DNA of 64,000 nt from Winogradskyella wandonensis (GTDB taxonomy: Bacteria; Bacteroidota; Bacteroidia; Flavobacteriales; Flavobacteriaceae). The translations under genes were made by a program, and so were the position numbers. A model generated the notes under the pieces. That model was not told where the DNA came from and did no database searches. It was given only the letters and a program-made list of their open reading frames with translations. Location of the stretch: NCBI RefSeq assembly GCF_004346845.1, contig NZ_SMGI01000006.1, positions 1-64,000 on the forward strand, given 5' to 3'. Below are positions 37,353 to 46,535 of this stretch, in pieces; the first letter of the stretch is position 1, and each line of letters opens with the position of its first letter.

Positions 37353-38225
37353 ATGGACTTCTCTAAAGCATTACTACTTTTTTTACTAATCACGTTATCT
37401 AGTCATTATAGCTCTTTTGCGACCAAATCGGATAATCAACTTGATTATACATTAAAATCTTCTGATGACAATAGTATGTCATTCACGGCTTATTTCCCTG
37501 AAAAAGAAATAGAAGAAGGCTACAGAAATCGCAAGTATATAACGTCACTTTCTTACGGTAATGGCGTTTGGGCATTAGTGATGAGCAGAAGTAGCAAGTA
37601 TAATAACCAAATTTGGAGAACTAGGATAGAGTTTCCTAAAGATGAAATAAAAAAAGGCTGGGAAGACAATAAAACGATAACAACCCTAACATACGGAAAC
37701 GGCCTTTGGGTCTTGGTAATGTCAGAAAACACAGGCTATTACAGCCAAAGTTGGAAAACGAGGATAGAGTTTCCTAAAGATGAGATTCGAAAAGGATGGG
37801 ACGAGGGAAAAACCATAACACATTTAGAATATTGTAAAGACAAATGGGTTTTAGTAATGTCTAAAGGCACTGGTTTAAAAGAACAAACTTGGATGACTCG
37901 TAACGATTTTCCTAAGGACGAAATCAAAAAAAACTGGGATAAAAACAAATTAGTGACACTATTAAACTATTCTAAAGGCAAATGGGTTATCGTTTTTTCT
38001 AAAGGTTCTGGATATTATGGCCAAAGTTGGCGTACAAGAATAGAGTTTCCATCTACAGAAATAAAAGAACTTTGGGATGCGCAAAAATCTGTAATTTCAG
38101 TAACTTATGGTGATGGTGTCTGGGCTTTACTTGGAGCAAAAGGAACAGGCTTTTATGGGCAAATATGGAGAACTCGTGTAAACTTCCCAAAGGACGAAAT
38201 TACTAGAGGTTGGTCGGGTAGTTAA
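37353..38225 (+). CDS. Secreted five-repeat protein resembling DUF7477
   Basis: This 290-residue protein has a signal peptide of about 24 residues, then five tandem repeats of about 47 residues. Each has the form FPKDEIKKGWDxNKxIT, YGxGxWVLVMSKGTGYYxQ, WRTRIE. From memory this is close to DUF7477 repeats found C-terminal to plant casein-kinase-I-like proteins. The repeats probably form a beta-propeller or a solenoid and likely bind something at the cell surface. No catalytic residues are evident. It ends before a good promoter for the YggS gene. Confidence 0.8.
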   Translation: MDFSKALLLFLLITLSSHYSSFATKSDNQLDYTLKSSDDNSMSFTAYFPEKEIEEGYRNRKYITSLSYGNGVWALVMSRSSKYNNQIWRTRIEFPKDEIKKGWEDNKTITTLTYGNGLWVLVMSENTGYYSQSWKTRIEFPKDEIRKGWDEGKTITHLEYCKDKWVLVMSKGTGLKEQTWMTRNDFPKDEIKKNWDKNKLVTLLNYSKGKWVIVFSKGSGYYGQSWRTRIEFPSTEIKELWDAQKSVISVTYGDGVWALLGAKGTGFYGQIWRTRVNFPKDEITRGWSGS

Positions 38226-38228
38226 GCA

Positions 38229-38256
38229 ATTGTAAAGCATCAGTTTCTTATCTTTG
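38229..38256 (+). promoter_or_regulatory. Promoter of the YggS-type gene
   Basis: ATTG at 38229-38232, a 16-base spacer and a perfect TATCTTTG at 38249-38256 precede the ATG at 38276 by 19 bases. The spacer is slightly short for this promoter class. Confidence 0.5.
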
Positions 38257-38275
38257 TAGGCCTAGAAAAACTGAT

Positions 38276-38944
38276 ATGTCAATAACAGAAAATTTAACTA
38301 CTCTTAAAAAAGAAATTCCTAATCACGTAACACTCGTTGCTGTTTCTAAAACAAAGCCCATTAGCGATTTAATGGAAGCTTACAATGCCGGTCAGCGCAT
38401 TTTCGGAGAAAATAAAATCCAAGAGATGACTGAGAAATGGGAATCCATGCCAAAAGATATAAAATGGCATATGATTGGCCATGTACAAACCAATAAAGTA
38501 AAGTATATGGCAGAGTTTGTAGATTTAATTCACGGCGTAGATAGTTTAAAATTGCTTAAAGAAATAAACAAGTACGCAAAAAAGCATGATAGAGTGATTA
38601 GCTGCCTACTTCAGATTAAAATTGCAGAAGAGGATTCTAAATTTGGATTATCAGTCCAAGATACTAAAACTATCATTAACTCACAGAAGTTTTCAGAATT
38701 AGAAAATATAAAGATTATTGGTCTTATGGGTATGGCAACATTTACAGACGATACAAGGCAAGTAAAAAAAGAATTTCAGTTTTTAAAATCTGTTTTTGAT
38801 GATTTAAAACCACTGCAAACTGAAAACTGCAAACTGAAAACTTTATCTATGGGTATGAGTGGCGATTACCAATTAGCAATTGACTGCGGCAGTAATATGG
38901 TGCGTATTGGTAGCAGTATTTTTGGCGCTAGAAATTACGACTGA
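38276..38944 (+). CDS. YggS/PROSC pyridoxal-phosphate homeostasis protein
   Basis: This 222-residue protein is a PLP-binding barrel that buffers and delivers vitamin B6. The PLP lysine is in VAVSKTKP near residue 24, followed by GENKIQEMTEKW, WHMIGHVQTNKVKYM, and the phosphate region GMSGDYQLAIDCGSNMVRIGSSIFG. Length matches the family (about 220-235). It is preceded by its own promoter. Confidence 0.94.
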   Translation: MSITENLTTLKKEIPNHVTLVAVSKTKPISDLMEAYNAGQRIFGENKIQEMTEKWESMPKDIKWHMIGHVQTNKVKYMAEFVDLIHGVDSLKLLKEINKYAKKHDRVISCLLQIKIAEEDSKFGLSVQDTKTIINSQKFSELENIKIIGLMGMATFTDDTRQVKKEFQFLKSVFDDLKPLQTENCKLKTLSMGMSGDYQLAIDCGSNMVRIGSSIFGARNYD

Positions 38945-39005
38945 TTCATTTTTTTGATTTTTAGTTTAAATACTCCTATATTTCTTCCAAATAAATAAAC
39001 CTAAG

Positions 39006-40379
39006 ATTAATAATATCTACGCAGTATTAGACATAGAAACCACAGGTGGAAAATTTAATGAAGAAGGCATTACAGAAATAGCCATTTATAAGTTTGATGG
39101 TCATGAAATCGTAGACCAGTTTATAAGCTTAATAAACCCCGAAAGAGAAATACAACCTTTTGTTGTTAATCTAACTGGGATTAATAACAAAATGCTCCGA
39201 AATGCTCCAAAGTTCTACGAAGTTGCCAAGCGTATCGTAGAAATAACCGAAGATTGTGTCATTGTCGCACACAATTCTTCTTTTGATTATCGCATACTTA
39301 AAACCGAATTTAAACGACTAGGTTTTCCTTTTAAACGAAAGACACTATGTACCGTTGAATTATCCAAACAACTTATCCCCGACATGCCTTCTTACAGTTT
39401 AGGTAAACTTACCAGAAATCTTGGAATTGCTATTAGCGATAGGCACAGAGCGGACGGTGATGCAAAAGCAACGGTTAAACTTTTTAAGATGCTACTTAAT
39501 AAGGATTTAAAAAAAGAGATTATTAAGTCGTCTATAAAAATTGAACATAGACCAAAAATTGCTTCGAATCTTAGGACGATAATTGAAGAATTACCTACAG
39601 AAACTGGTGTTTATTATATCCATAATGAAGCTGGGGACATAATATATATCGGCAAGAGTAACAACATTAAAAAACGAATTACACAACATTTTACTGGGAC
39701 AAATTCAAAGTCAAAAAAAATTCAAGCAAATGTAAACTCTGTTACTTTTGAGCGTACAGGTAGCGAACTCGTTGCGCTGCTTAAAGAAAGTGAAGAAATA
39801 AAAAAGAATAAACCTATACTTAATCGAGCACTAAAGCGCAATAATTTCTCGTATGCGCTTTACCAGTTTATAGACAAAAACGGCTATGTAAATCTAAAAA
39901 TAGACTCGGCATATAAAAAAGAACGCCCTATTACAACATTTACAAATAGACAAAGTGCTATAAGCTTTATCAACTATGCTGTAGAAACGTTTGAGCTTTG
40001 CCAAAAGCTAACAGGTTTAGAAAGGACCAAATCTAGCTGTTTTAATTATGGTATCTCAGAATGTGGAGGCGCTTGTATCTTGGAAGAATCCTCTGAAGAT
40101 TACAATAGTCGGGTTAATGGTTTTGTAGATTTATACAGCTACGAGAATAAAAATATGCTAATTATTGATAGAGGCCGATATGTTGATGAGAAAAGTGTGG
40201 TGGTTATTGAAAATGGTGTTTTTAAAGGTCTAGGTTTTTTTGATTTAAATCATCAAATAAACAATAAAGACGTACTTCTATCTTTAATTACACCTATGAC
40301 CGATAATAGAGATAACAAACACATCATCCAAAGCTACGTAAGACGTCATAAAAAGCGATTAAAAATAATTTCATTTTAG
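39006..40379 (+). CDS. DnaQ-like exonuclease fused to GIY-YIG nuclease domain
   Basis: The protein is about 457 residues if begun at ATT 39006. Residues of about 1-165 form a DEDD exonuclease like DnaQ epsilon: LDIETTGG (first acidic pair), HNSSFDYRIL, and HRADGDAKATV. From about 195 a GIY-YIG domain appears (TGVYYIHNEAGDIIYIGKSNNIKKRITQHF). A C-terminal domain has CSSC-like cysteines. The first ATG (39192) would delete the exonuclease active site. The frame is open from 38970 and no ATG, GTG or TTG occurs before LDIETTGG, so initiation at ATT or ATC is inferred. Such proteins occur in DNA repair and UvrC-like contexts. Confidence 0.82.
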   Translation: MNNIYAVLDIETTGGKFNEEGITEIAIYKFDGHEIVDQFISLINPEREIQPFVVNLTGINNKMLRNAPKFYEVAKRIVEITEDCVIVAHNSSFDYRILKTEFKRLGFPFKRKTLCTVELSKQLIPDMPSYSLGKLTRNLGIAISDRHRADGDAKATVKLFKMLLNKDLKKEIIKSSIKIEHRPKIASNLRTIIEELPTETGVYYIHNEAGDIIYIGKSNNIKKRITQHFTGTNSKSKKIQANVNSVTFERTGSELVALLKESEEIKKNKPILNRALKRNNFSYALYQFIDKNGYVNLKIDSAYKKERPITTFTNRQSAISFINYAVETFELCQKLTGLERTKSSCFNYGISECGGACILEESSEDYNSRVNGFVDLYSYENKNMLIIDRGRYVDEKSVVVIENGVFKGLGFFDLNHQINNKDVLLSLITPMTDNRDNKHIIQSYVRRHKKRLKIISF

Positions 40380-40381
40380 TT

Positions 40382-42334
40382 ATGAGAAACTTCTTTTTAA
40401 TATTCTTTATTTTATTTTCATTTGGTTTATATGCCCAGGATTTTGAGATTGGAATGAACGTAACCAAATCAGATTTACTAACAAACGTATATGATAAAGA
40501 TTCCACTGCTAACGGATTAGTAGTATATGAATACGGATATAGTTACTTCAGTACAAATACTTACAAACTGACAACAAAAATTAAGAGAAAAGTAAAAATT
40601 TTGTCTAAAGAAGGTCTCAAAAATGCAACGGTAGAAATTATATTAAGGAAAAATTCTAGAGATAAAGAGAAAATTAAAGATTTAAAGGGAAGTTCCTTTG
40701 AATTAATCGAGAATAAGTTAAATGAAACAAAATTAACTAAGGAATCAATTTTTCAAGAAGAATATAATCCTAGAATAGACATCGTTAAATTTCTTATTCC
40801 CAATGCAAAAGTGGGATCAATCATTACTTACTCTTACACAATTGAATCTCCATTTATGAATAATTTTAAAGCATGGTACTTTCAAGAAAATATTCCAAAG
40901 TTGTACAGCGAGTATAACACAAGTATTCCTGGAAATTGGGAATATAATATTAGACTTATTGGAAATCAAAAACTAGATTTTAAAGAATCTGGTGTAAAAA
41001 AACATTGTCTAAGTATCGGTAATGGCAGTTTTGCTAATTGTGCTGAAGCAAAATACGTTATGAAAAATGTTCCTGCTTACATTGAAGAAGGTTTTACAAC
41101 CTCGAAAAATAATTATTTGTCTAAGATTGAATACAATTTAAGTGTTTTTAGACGTTTTGATGGATACGTAGATAAAATATCTAAAACGTGGAAAGATGCT
41201 GATTTTGAACTTCAAACCGATGAAAATTTTGGACAACTCGTAGGAAAACAAAATTACACCAAAAATATAGTTCCCCAGAAAATTTTAGGGATATCCGATG
41301 ACCTTAAGCGAGCTAAAGCAATTTATCAATACATTATAGATAATTATAAGTGGGACGAAAGCTCAGGAAGGTATAATGCCTCGGTAAAAAGATTGTTAAA
41401 GAATAAAATTGGTAATGCCTTCGAATTAAATCTTTTGCTACAAAATGTTTTATCTCATAATGATTTTGACGTTAATCCAATACTAACGGCTACGCGGAGC
41501 TATGGCTTTCCAACTAAAATTTACCCTATAATTGATGAATTTAATTATATGATATTAGTTATACTAATTGATGGTAAAAGTTTTTTTCTTGATGCAACCG
41601 ACCCCTATCTTTCGTTTGGAGAGCTTCCATTTAGAGCACTAAATCATTACGGAAGATTATACAACATTGAAACTAAAAATACTAGGTGGCAGGACATAAG
41701 CATAAATAGACTATCATTAAACCAAGTTAAAGCTAAACTAAAGTTAGAGGATAATTTTAATATCGTTGGCAATATTGAAAATAAAAAAACCGGATATTTA
41801 TCTCACTCAATAAGAAAAGAGTATGACAATAATCCTTTAGAATATTTAAACAAACTAAAAAACTCAAATGAACGTGTTACTATAAGTAATCATAAAAAAA
41901 TAAATAAAAACAAGAATGACTTTGAGTTTATTGAAACAATGGACATAAAATTAGAGGAGGATTTTATTGATAATAAACTATATTTCAATCCTTTTTTTAT
42001 TCAGTTTTTTTCAGAAAACCCTTTTAAGCTCTCGCAGCGAACATATCCGATTGACTTTGGCTACAAACAAATGTACTTTTATTCTATAGAAATTGATATA
42101 GGAGATAAATTAGAAGTACTCGAATTACCTAAAAATAAAAGATTTTCGCTACCAAATAGAACTGGCTCCATTCTTTTTTCAAGTACTGAACAAAATAATA
42201 AAATAACTGTTTTTTTTAAACTTAAATTTAACAAAACAATTTATAGCCCTGAATATTATAACGTGTTAAAAGAGTTCATGAGTAAAGTTGTAGAAATACA
42301 AAACAATACAGTTATTGTATTAGAGAAAAAATAA
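40382..42334 (+). CDS. DUF3857 / transglutaminase-like secreted protein
   Basis: This 650-residue protein has a signal peptide ending at LYAQD. It matches the DUF3857-plus-transglutaminase-like family: TKIKRKVKILSKEGLKNATVEI near the start, then a long helix-strand region with AKAIYQYIIDNYKWDESSGRYN, then NAFELNLLLQNVLSHN, in which a cysteine of active transglutaminases is not visible. The likely role is in the cell envelope, but no activity is known. It starts 2 bases after the exonuclease gene. Confidence 0.82.
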   Translation: MRNFFLIFFILFSFGLYAQDFEIGMNVTKSDLLTNVYDKDSTANGLVVYEYGYSYFSTNTYKLTTKIKRKVKILSKEGLKNATVEIILRKNSRDKEKIKDLKGSSFELIENKLNETKLTKESIFQEEYNPRIDIVKFLIPNAKVGSIITYSYTIESPFMNNFKAWYFQENIPKLYSEYNTSIPGNWEYNIRLIGNQKLDFKESGVKKHCLSIGNGSFANCAEAKYVMKNVPAYIEEGFTTSKNNYLSKIEYNLSVFRRFDGYVDKISKTWKDADFELQTDENFGQLVGKQNYTKNIVPQKILGISDDLKRAKAIYQYIIDNYKWDESSGRYNASVKRLLKNKIGNAFELNLLLQNVLSHNDFDVNPILTATRSYGFPTKIYPIIDEFNYMILVILIDGKSFFLDATDPYLSFGELPFRALNHYGRLYNIETKNTRWQDISINRLSLNQVKAKLKLEDNFNIVGNIENKKTGYLSHSIRKEYDNNPLEYLNKLKNSNERVTISNHKKINKNKNDFEFIETMDIKLEEDFIDNKLYFNPFFIQFFSENPFKLSQRTYPIDFGYKQMYFYSIEIDIGDKLEVLELPKNKRFSLPNRTGSILFSSTEQNNKITVFFKLKFNKTIYSPEYYNVLKEFMSKVVEIQNNTVIVLEKK

Positions 42335-42352
42335 CTTTTGTACTTTTAAAAC

Positions 42353-43237
42353 ATGGAAGAAACTCACAAACACAATTGGCGCACTAAGCTTCACGAAATT
42401 ATTTATGAAGCAGATACGCCTTCTGGAAAATTGTTTGATGTTTTCTTACTTATACTAATTATCCTGAGCATAATTTTAGTTATGCTAGAGAGTGTTAACT
42501 CTATTGATGTACAATATCACAACGTACTTTATATTGGCGAATGGATTATAACTATTCTCTTTAGTGTAGAATATATCCTAAGGCTAATTAGTGTAAAGAA
42601 GCCTTTAAAATACGTTTTTAGTTTTTTTGGAATTATAGATTTTTTATCTACAATTCCGATGTATTTAGCTTTCTTTTTTGCTGGAGGCGCACAGGCACTA
42701 ATTACCCTTAGAGCACTTCGCCTACTAAGAGTTTTTAGAATACTAAAGCTAGCGAGATATCTAGGTGCCTCAAACCAGCTGAAAGATTCTATTATCGCTA
42801 GTCGTATTAAGATTTTAGTCTTTTTATTCGCCGTTATGGTATCTTCCGTAGTTTTTGGGACTATTATGTATTTAGTTGAAGGTGAAGCTAATGGCTTTAC
42901 AAATATCCCAAAAAGTGTGTATTGGTGTATCGTTACTTTAACAACAGTTGGTTTTGGTGATATTGCCCCACAAACACCGCTCGGACAATTTATAACTACT
43001 ATAATTATGGTCTTAGGTTATGGTATAATTGCAGTGCCAACAGGCATTGTATCTGCGGAGTATGCCAAAGCATCGAATAAAAAAGATAATACATCTAAAA
43101 GTGATTCGGATAAAAATGAATCTGAGCTAAAAATCGTTCCGTTAAATACGCAAAGCTGCTCGTCTTGTCTGGCTGAAAAACACATCGATGGTGCCGAATT
43201 TTGTTATAAATGCGGAGAAGTGCTTCATCATGACTAA
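42353..43237 (+). CDS. Voltage-gated-type potassium channel with C-terminal zinc ribbon
   Basis: This 294-residue ion transport protein has six helices, with the first at about residues 24-43, an S4-like helix rich in arginine (TLRALRLLRVFRILKLARYL), and a pore with TLTTVGFGDIAPQTPLG, the potassium filter, near residues 195-210. The C-terminus (about 262-294) adds a four-cysteine CxxC...CxxC element resembling a zinc ribbon. Inward potassium flow or ion sensing is likely. The stop overlaps the miaA start by 8 bases, so the two genes are coupled. Confidence 0.92.
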   Translation: MEETHKHNWRTKLHEIIYEADTPSGKLFDVFLLILIILSIILVMLESVNSIDVQYHNVLYIGEWIITILFSVEYILRLISVKKPLKYVFSFFGIIDFLSTIPMYLAFFFAGGAQALITLRALRLLRVFRILKLARYLGASNQLKDSIIASRIKILVFLFAVMVSSVVFGTIMYLVEGEANGFTNIPKSVYWCIVTLTTVGFGDIAPQTPLGQFITTIIMVLGYGIIAVPTGIVSAEYAKASNKKDNTSKSDSDKNESELKIVPLNTQSCSSCLAEKHIDGAEFCYKCGEVLHHD

Positions 43238-44141
43238 AACGCTAATATCCATTGTCGGACCTACAGGTATTGGAAAAACCGCATTAAGTATTAAACTAGC
43301 AAATCATTTTAATACCGAAATCATTTCTTCAGATTCACGACAATTTTTTAAAGAAATGAATATAGGTACGGCAATACCTAATCCAGAAGAATTAAATGCG
43401 GTAAAGCATCACTTTATTCAACATATTTCAATTAAAGAACCGTATAACGTAGGGCAATTTGAAAAAGATGCTATTAAAAAACTAAATCATCTATTTAAAA
43501 TTCATGATGAGGTTATTATGGTCGGTGGCTCAGGATTGTATAGCAATGCGGTAATTCATGGCTTAGATGAATTTCCGGATGTTTCAGAGCATATTAGAGA
43601 AGAGCTTAACATCACATTAAAGTCCGAAGGTATAAAACAACTCCAAATTCAGTTAAAACAACTAGATAAAAAAGCTTATAACACAATAGCTGTTGATAAT
43701 CCTCAACGGTTAATTAGAGCTTTAGAAATATGCATAGGCACTGGTAAACCCTACTCTAGTTTCTTGAACAAGAAAAAGACTAAACGCCCTTTTAAGACCG
43801 TACAAATAGGCGTTATTGCAGATAGAGAGCGTATCTATGAGCGCATAAATAAGCGTGTAGATATTATGGTTGAAAATGGATTAGTTAAGGAAGCGGAATC
43901 CTTGATTCCATTTAAGCATCTCAACGCTCTTAATACCGTTGGCTATAAAGAACTCTTTAACTATTTTGATGGTATATGGTCACTAGATTTTGCAATTTCG
44001 GAAATTAAAAAAAACACAAGACGTTTTGCCAAACGCCAATTAACATGGTATAGGAAAGATAAATCGATTGCTTGGTTTGACTATAAAGAAAACATAGAAA
44101 AAATCATAAACCATATTGAAGAAAAAAAGCCAACTAATTAG
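43230..44141 (+). CDS. miaA: tRNA dimethylallyltransferase
   Basis: This 303-residue enzyme transfers a dimethylallyl group to A37 of tRNAs that read U-starting codons. Walker A is IVGPTGIGKTALS, then ISSDSRQFFKEMNIGTA, VMVGGSGLY, the PQRLIRALEI motif and the late LNTVGYKELF and TRRFAKRQLTWYR. I set the start at ATG 43230 because the open frame before it overlaps the channel gene. It ends in a bidirectional terminator. Confidence 0.96.
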   Translation: MTKTLISIVGPTGIGKTALSIKLANHFNTEIISSDSRQFFKEMNIGTAIPNPEELNAVKHHFIQHISIKEPYNVGQFEKDAIKKLNHLFKIHDEVIMVGGSGLYSNAVIHGLDEFPDVSEHIREELNITLKSEGIKQLQIQLKQLDKKAYNTIAVDNPQRLIRALEICIGTGKPYSSFLNKKKTKRPFKTVQIGVIADRERIYERINKRVDIMVENGLVKEAESLIPFKHLNALNTVGYKELFNYFDGIWSLDFAISEIKKNTRRFAKRQLTWYRKDKSIAWFDYKENIEKIINHIEEKKPTN

Positions 44142-44153
44142 CTGGCTTTTTAA
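44124..44153. terminator. Bidirectional terminator between miaA and the RprY-like gene
   Basis: AAAAGCCA (44126-44133) pairs with TGGCTTTT (44144-44151), extended by mismatched bases, and followed by T-rich DNA on one side and A-rich on the other. The genes converge here. Confidence 0.8.
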
Positions 44154-44172
44154 TATTTATGAAATTGCAATT

Positions 44173-44877
44173 CTATTTGTTAATTACCAATCTAAATCCT
44201 TCTCCATGAATATTGAGAATTTCAACATTTGGGTCTGGTTTTAAATACTTACGTAGTTTGGCAATATACACATCCATACTACGTGACGTAAAGTAGTTAT
44301 CGTCTCTCCAAATTTTTGTCAATGCTAATTCACGTGGCATTAAATCATTTTCATGAAGCGCTAGTAACCTCAATAATTCGTTTTCTTTAGGCGAAAGCTT
44401 TTCTGGCTCTCCACCATCGAACGATAAGAAACGTAATTTAGAATTTAAGTGAAATCTTCCAATTTCGAACTCAAATTGTTTACTATCCGCCACACTATCT
44501 GTAGCTTTACGCTGCATAATTGCTTTTATTTTCATTAATAGTACTTCACTATCAAAAGGTTTGTTTAGATAATCGTCAGCACCGACTTTATAGCCTTTTA
44601 GCACATCTTCTTTCATTGCTTTTGCCGTTAAGAAAACGATTGGTACATCTGTGTTTTTCTCACGTATTTCTTTTGCCAAGGTAAATCCATCTTTGTAAGG
44701 CATCATTACGTCCAAGATGCAAAGGTCGTAATCGTCTTTTTTAAACTTTTCGAATCCTTCCATACCATTCTTTGCATGAACAACATCAAAATCGTTCATT
44801 ATTAAGTAATCCTTAAGAACGGTTCCAAAATTTGGATCATCCTCTACTAAAAGTATTTTCTTGTTTTGTTCTTCCAT
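44173..44877 (-). CDS. rprY: OmpR-family response regulator, RprY-like
   Basis: This 234-residue regulator has a receiver domain (phospho-acceptor Asp56 in CILDVMMP, Lys in YLNKPF) and a winged-helix domain (LSPKENELLRLLALHENDLMPRELALTKIW, SRSMDVYIAKLRKYL). The length and order with the kinase match RprY of Bacteroides, which responds to envelope or stress signals, though the exact signal here is unknown. The kinase stop codon lies 4 bases upstream. Confidence 0.88.
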   Translation of the reverse strand: MEEQNKKILLVEDDPNFGTVLKDYLIMNDFDVVHAKNGMEGFEKFKKDDYDLCILDVMMPYKDGFTLAKEIREKNTDVPIVFLTAKAMKEDVLKGYKVGADDYLNKPFDSEVLLMKIKAIMQRKATDSVADSKQFEFEIGRFHLNSKLRFLSFDGGEPEKLSPKENELLRLLALHENDLMPRELALTKIWRDDNYFTSRSMDVYIAKLRKYLKPDPNVEILNIHGEGFRLVINK

Positions 44878-44881
44878 AATT

Positions 44882-46456
44882 TTATGATATTAATGGGAGC
44901 CTTACTGTAAAGGTGCTACCCTTTCCTTTTTCACTTTCTACTGAAATATAACCTTGATGGTCGTCTACTATTTGTTTTACATAAGCCAGACCTAAGCCAT
45001 GACCTTTTACGTTATGCACATTTCCTGTGTGTTCTCTATAAAATTTTTCGAAAACACGTTTCTGAACTTGTTTGGACATGCCATTGCCCTTATCAGAAAT
45101 TTTGAGCAAAATATTGTTTGCTACGTTTTCTGTGTAAACATCGATTTTTGGCGCACCATCAGAATACTTAATGGCATTGTCTAAAATATTAACAATAACA
45201 TTTGTAAAATGTGTTTCGTTTGCCAAAACGGATGATTTATCCGCATTTAGATGCAACTTAATATATCCTTTTCTATCCTCAATAATTAACTGAACGTGAG
45301 TAACAGCATCTTCTATTAGGTCGTGAAGCTTTAAGCGTTCCTTACTAATGTTAAGCTCATTTTTTTCTAGCTTGGATATTCTTAGTACATTTTCTACTTG
45401 CGCATGCATACGCTTATTCTCGTCTTTTATCATTCCTAAATAACGAAGAACTTTTTCCTTATCATCGATTATCTTAGGGTTTCTAATAGAGTCTAACGCC
45501 AAATTTATTGTGGCAATTGGGGTTTTAAACTCATGCGTCATGTTATTTATAAAATCCGTTTTAATCTGTGATATTTGTCTCTGCTTAATCAACTGATAAA
45601 TAGCGCTAGAATATGCGATGATAATAACACTTGTAAATATTATAGAAAGTATAATCATCCATAATATAGTAGATATAAGAAACTTATTACGTCCTGGAAA
45701 ATCTACTAATAAATCATAAGAACTTTCGTTATTATTGTCTAAAAACACAGGAACTCCGTACGTGTTTAATGATTTTTCAAAATTCTCTGTTCTAATTTTA
45801 GTAGATAAATCATTATCGTATATAGCATACTCAAAATCTATCTCTATACCTTCGTTTTTTAAGTTTTTTTCTATAAAAACTTTGATTAACTCAGGACTAA
45901 TTCTTTTATATAATGGATAATCAACTGAACTAATGAAATCTTTAAAAGTCTCTCTATAAAGAAAACTCTTTGCTTCGTCTTCCATATCATCGATTTCTCT
46001 AATCTGCGATACACGCTCAAAAGAACCTTTGTCTAGCGACGATTTTTTGTAAACTTCAGTAATTCTTTCATTTGTATATTTACTAAAATCTGTACTGTCT
46101 GCATCTATTTCAAAGAACAACGATGGTATTTTAAAACGCTCTTCTAAGATAATGTTACGATGTATAATCGTTTGGTCATTATCATCGTCCTCAAAGGCTA
46201 CAACCAACCGCTGCACAGCCGATGAGTCTGGTTCCTTGTTATTATAGAGATACGATTGAATTTTATCTCTGTAGTTACGATACTCGTAATCTTCTATTTG
46301 TTTAGAAACAAAACTTAAGGCCCGTTTTACGCTTAACGAAAACTGCTGACGCTCATTCTCTAAACTTCTATTTATAAAATACGATTGAACGAAAATAATA
46401 CCAATGAGCGAAAGGCTCATCAGAACTACTAATAACACGAAAAGCTTTTTGTTCAT
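44882..46456 (-). CDS. rprX: Sensor histidine kinase, RprX-like
   Basis: This 524-residue kinase has transmembrane helices near 5-27 and 255-280, with a periplasmic domain of about 225 residues between them. The dimerisation and phosphorylation site is MTHEFKTPIATI (His near 307). The GHKL ATPase contains NVILDNAIKYSDG, DKGNGM and GHGLGLAYVKQI. The pairing with the OmpR-type regulator 4 bases downstream supports an RprX/RprY-type pair. A promoter with TTTG, 18 bases and TAAATTTG ends only 5 bases before the ATG, so the message is probably leaderless. A 12-base inverted repeat lies upstream. Confidence 0.88.
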   Translation of the reverse strand: MNKKLFVLLVVLMSLSLIGIIFVQSYFINRSLENERQQFSLSVKRALSFVSKQIEDYEYRNYRDKIQSYLYNNKEPDSSAVQRLVVAFEDDDNDQTIIHRNIILEERFKIPSLFFEIDADSTDFSKYTNERITEVYKKSSLDKGSFERVSQIREIDDMEDEAKSFLYRETFKDFISSVDYPLYKRISPELIKVFIEKNLKNEGIEIDFEYAIYDNDLSTKIRTENFEKSLNTYGVPVFLDNNNESSYDLLVDFPGRNKFLISTILWMIILSIIFTSVIIIAYSSAIYQLIKQRQISQIKTDFINNMTHEFKTPIATINLALDSIRNPKIIDDKEKVLRYLGMIKDENKRMHAQVENVLRISKLEKNELNISKERLKLHDLIEDAVTHVQLIIEDRKGYIKLHLNADKSSVLANETHFTNVIVNILDNAIKYSDGAPKIDVYTENVANNILLKISDKGNGMSKQVQKRVFEKFYREHTGNVHNVKGHGLGLAYVKQIVDDHQGYISVESEKGKGSTFTVRLPLIS

Positions 46457-46461
46457 CGCAT

Positions 46462-46491
46462 CAAATTTAACATTTTAACATTTAGGGCAAA
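46462..46491 (-). promoter_or_regulatory. Promoter of the RprXY-like operon
   Basis: Read on the minus strand: TTTG (46491-46488), an 18-base spacer that contains two TGTTAAA words, and a perfect TAAATTTG (46469-46462). Only 5 bases separate this from the ATG. Confidence 0.65.
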
Positions 46492-46527
46492 TTGTGTTTA
46501 ACCTTACCTTAACACAAATGTTAAAAT
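46472..46527. promoter_or_regulatory. 12-base inverted repeat (possible operator) before the RprX-like gene
   Basis: ATTTTAACATTT (46472-46483) and AAATGTTAAAAT (46516-46527) are a perfect inverted repeat 32 bases apart. One arm lies in the promoter spacer, so a bound regulator would compete with RNA polymerase. It fills the space between coaE and the kinase. Confidence 0.5.
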
Positions 46528-46535
46528 TTGAGACA

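Noticed and set aside
46472..46527. Terminator for coaE
   Set aside because: The arms are 32 bases apart and no T-run follows on the minus strand.
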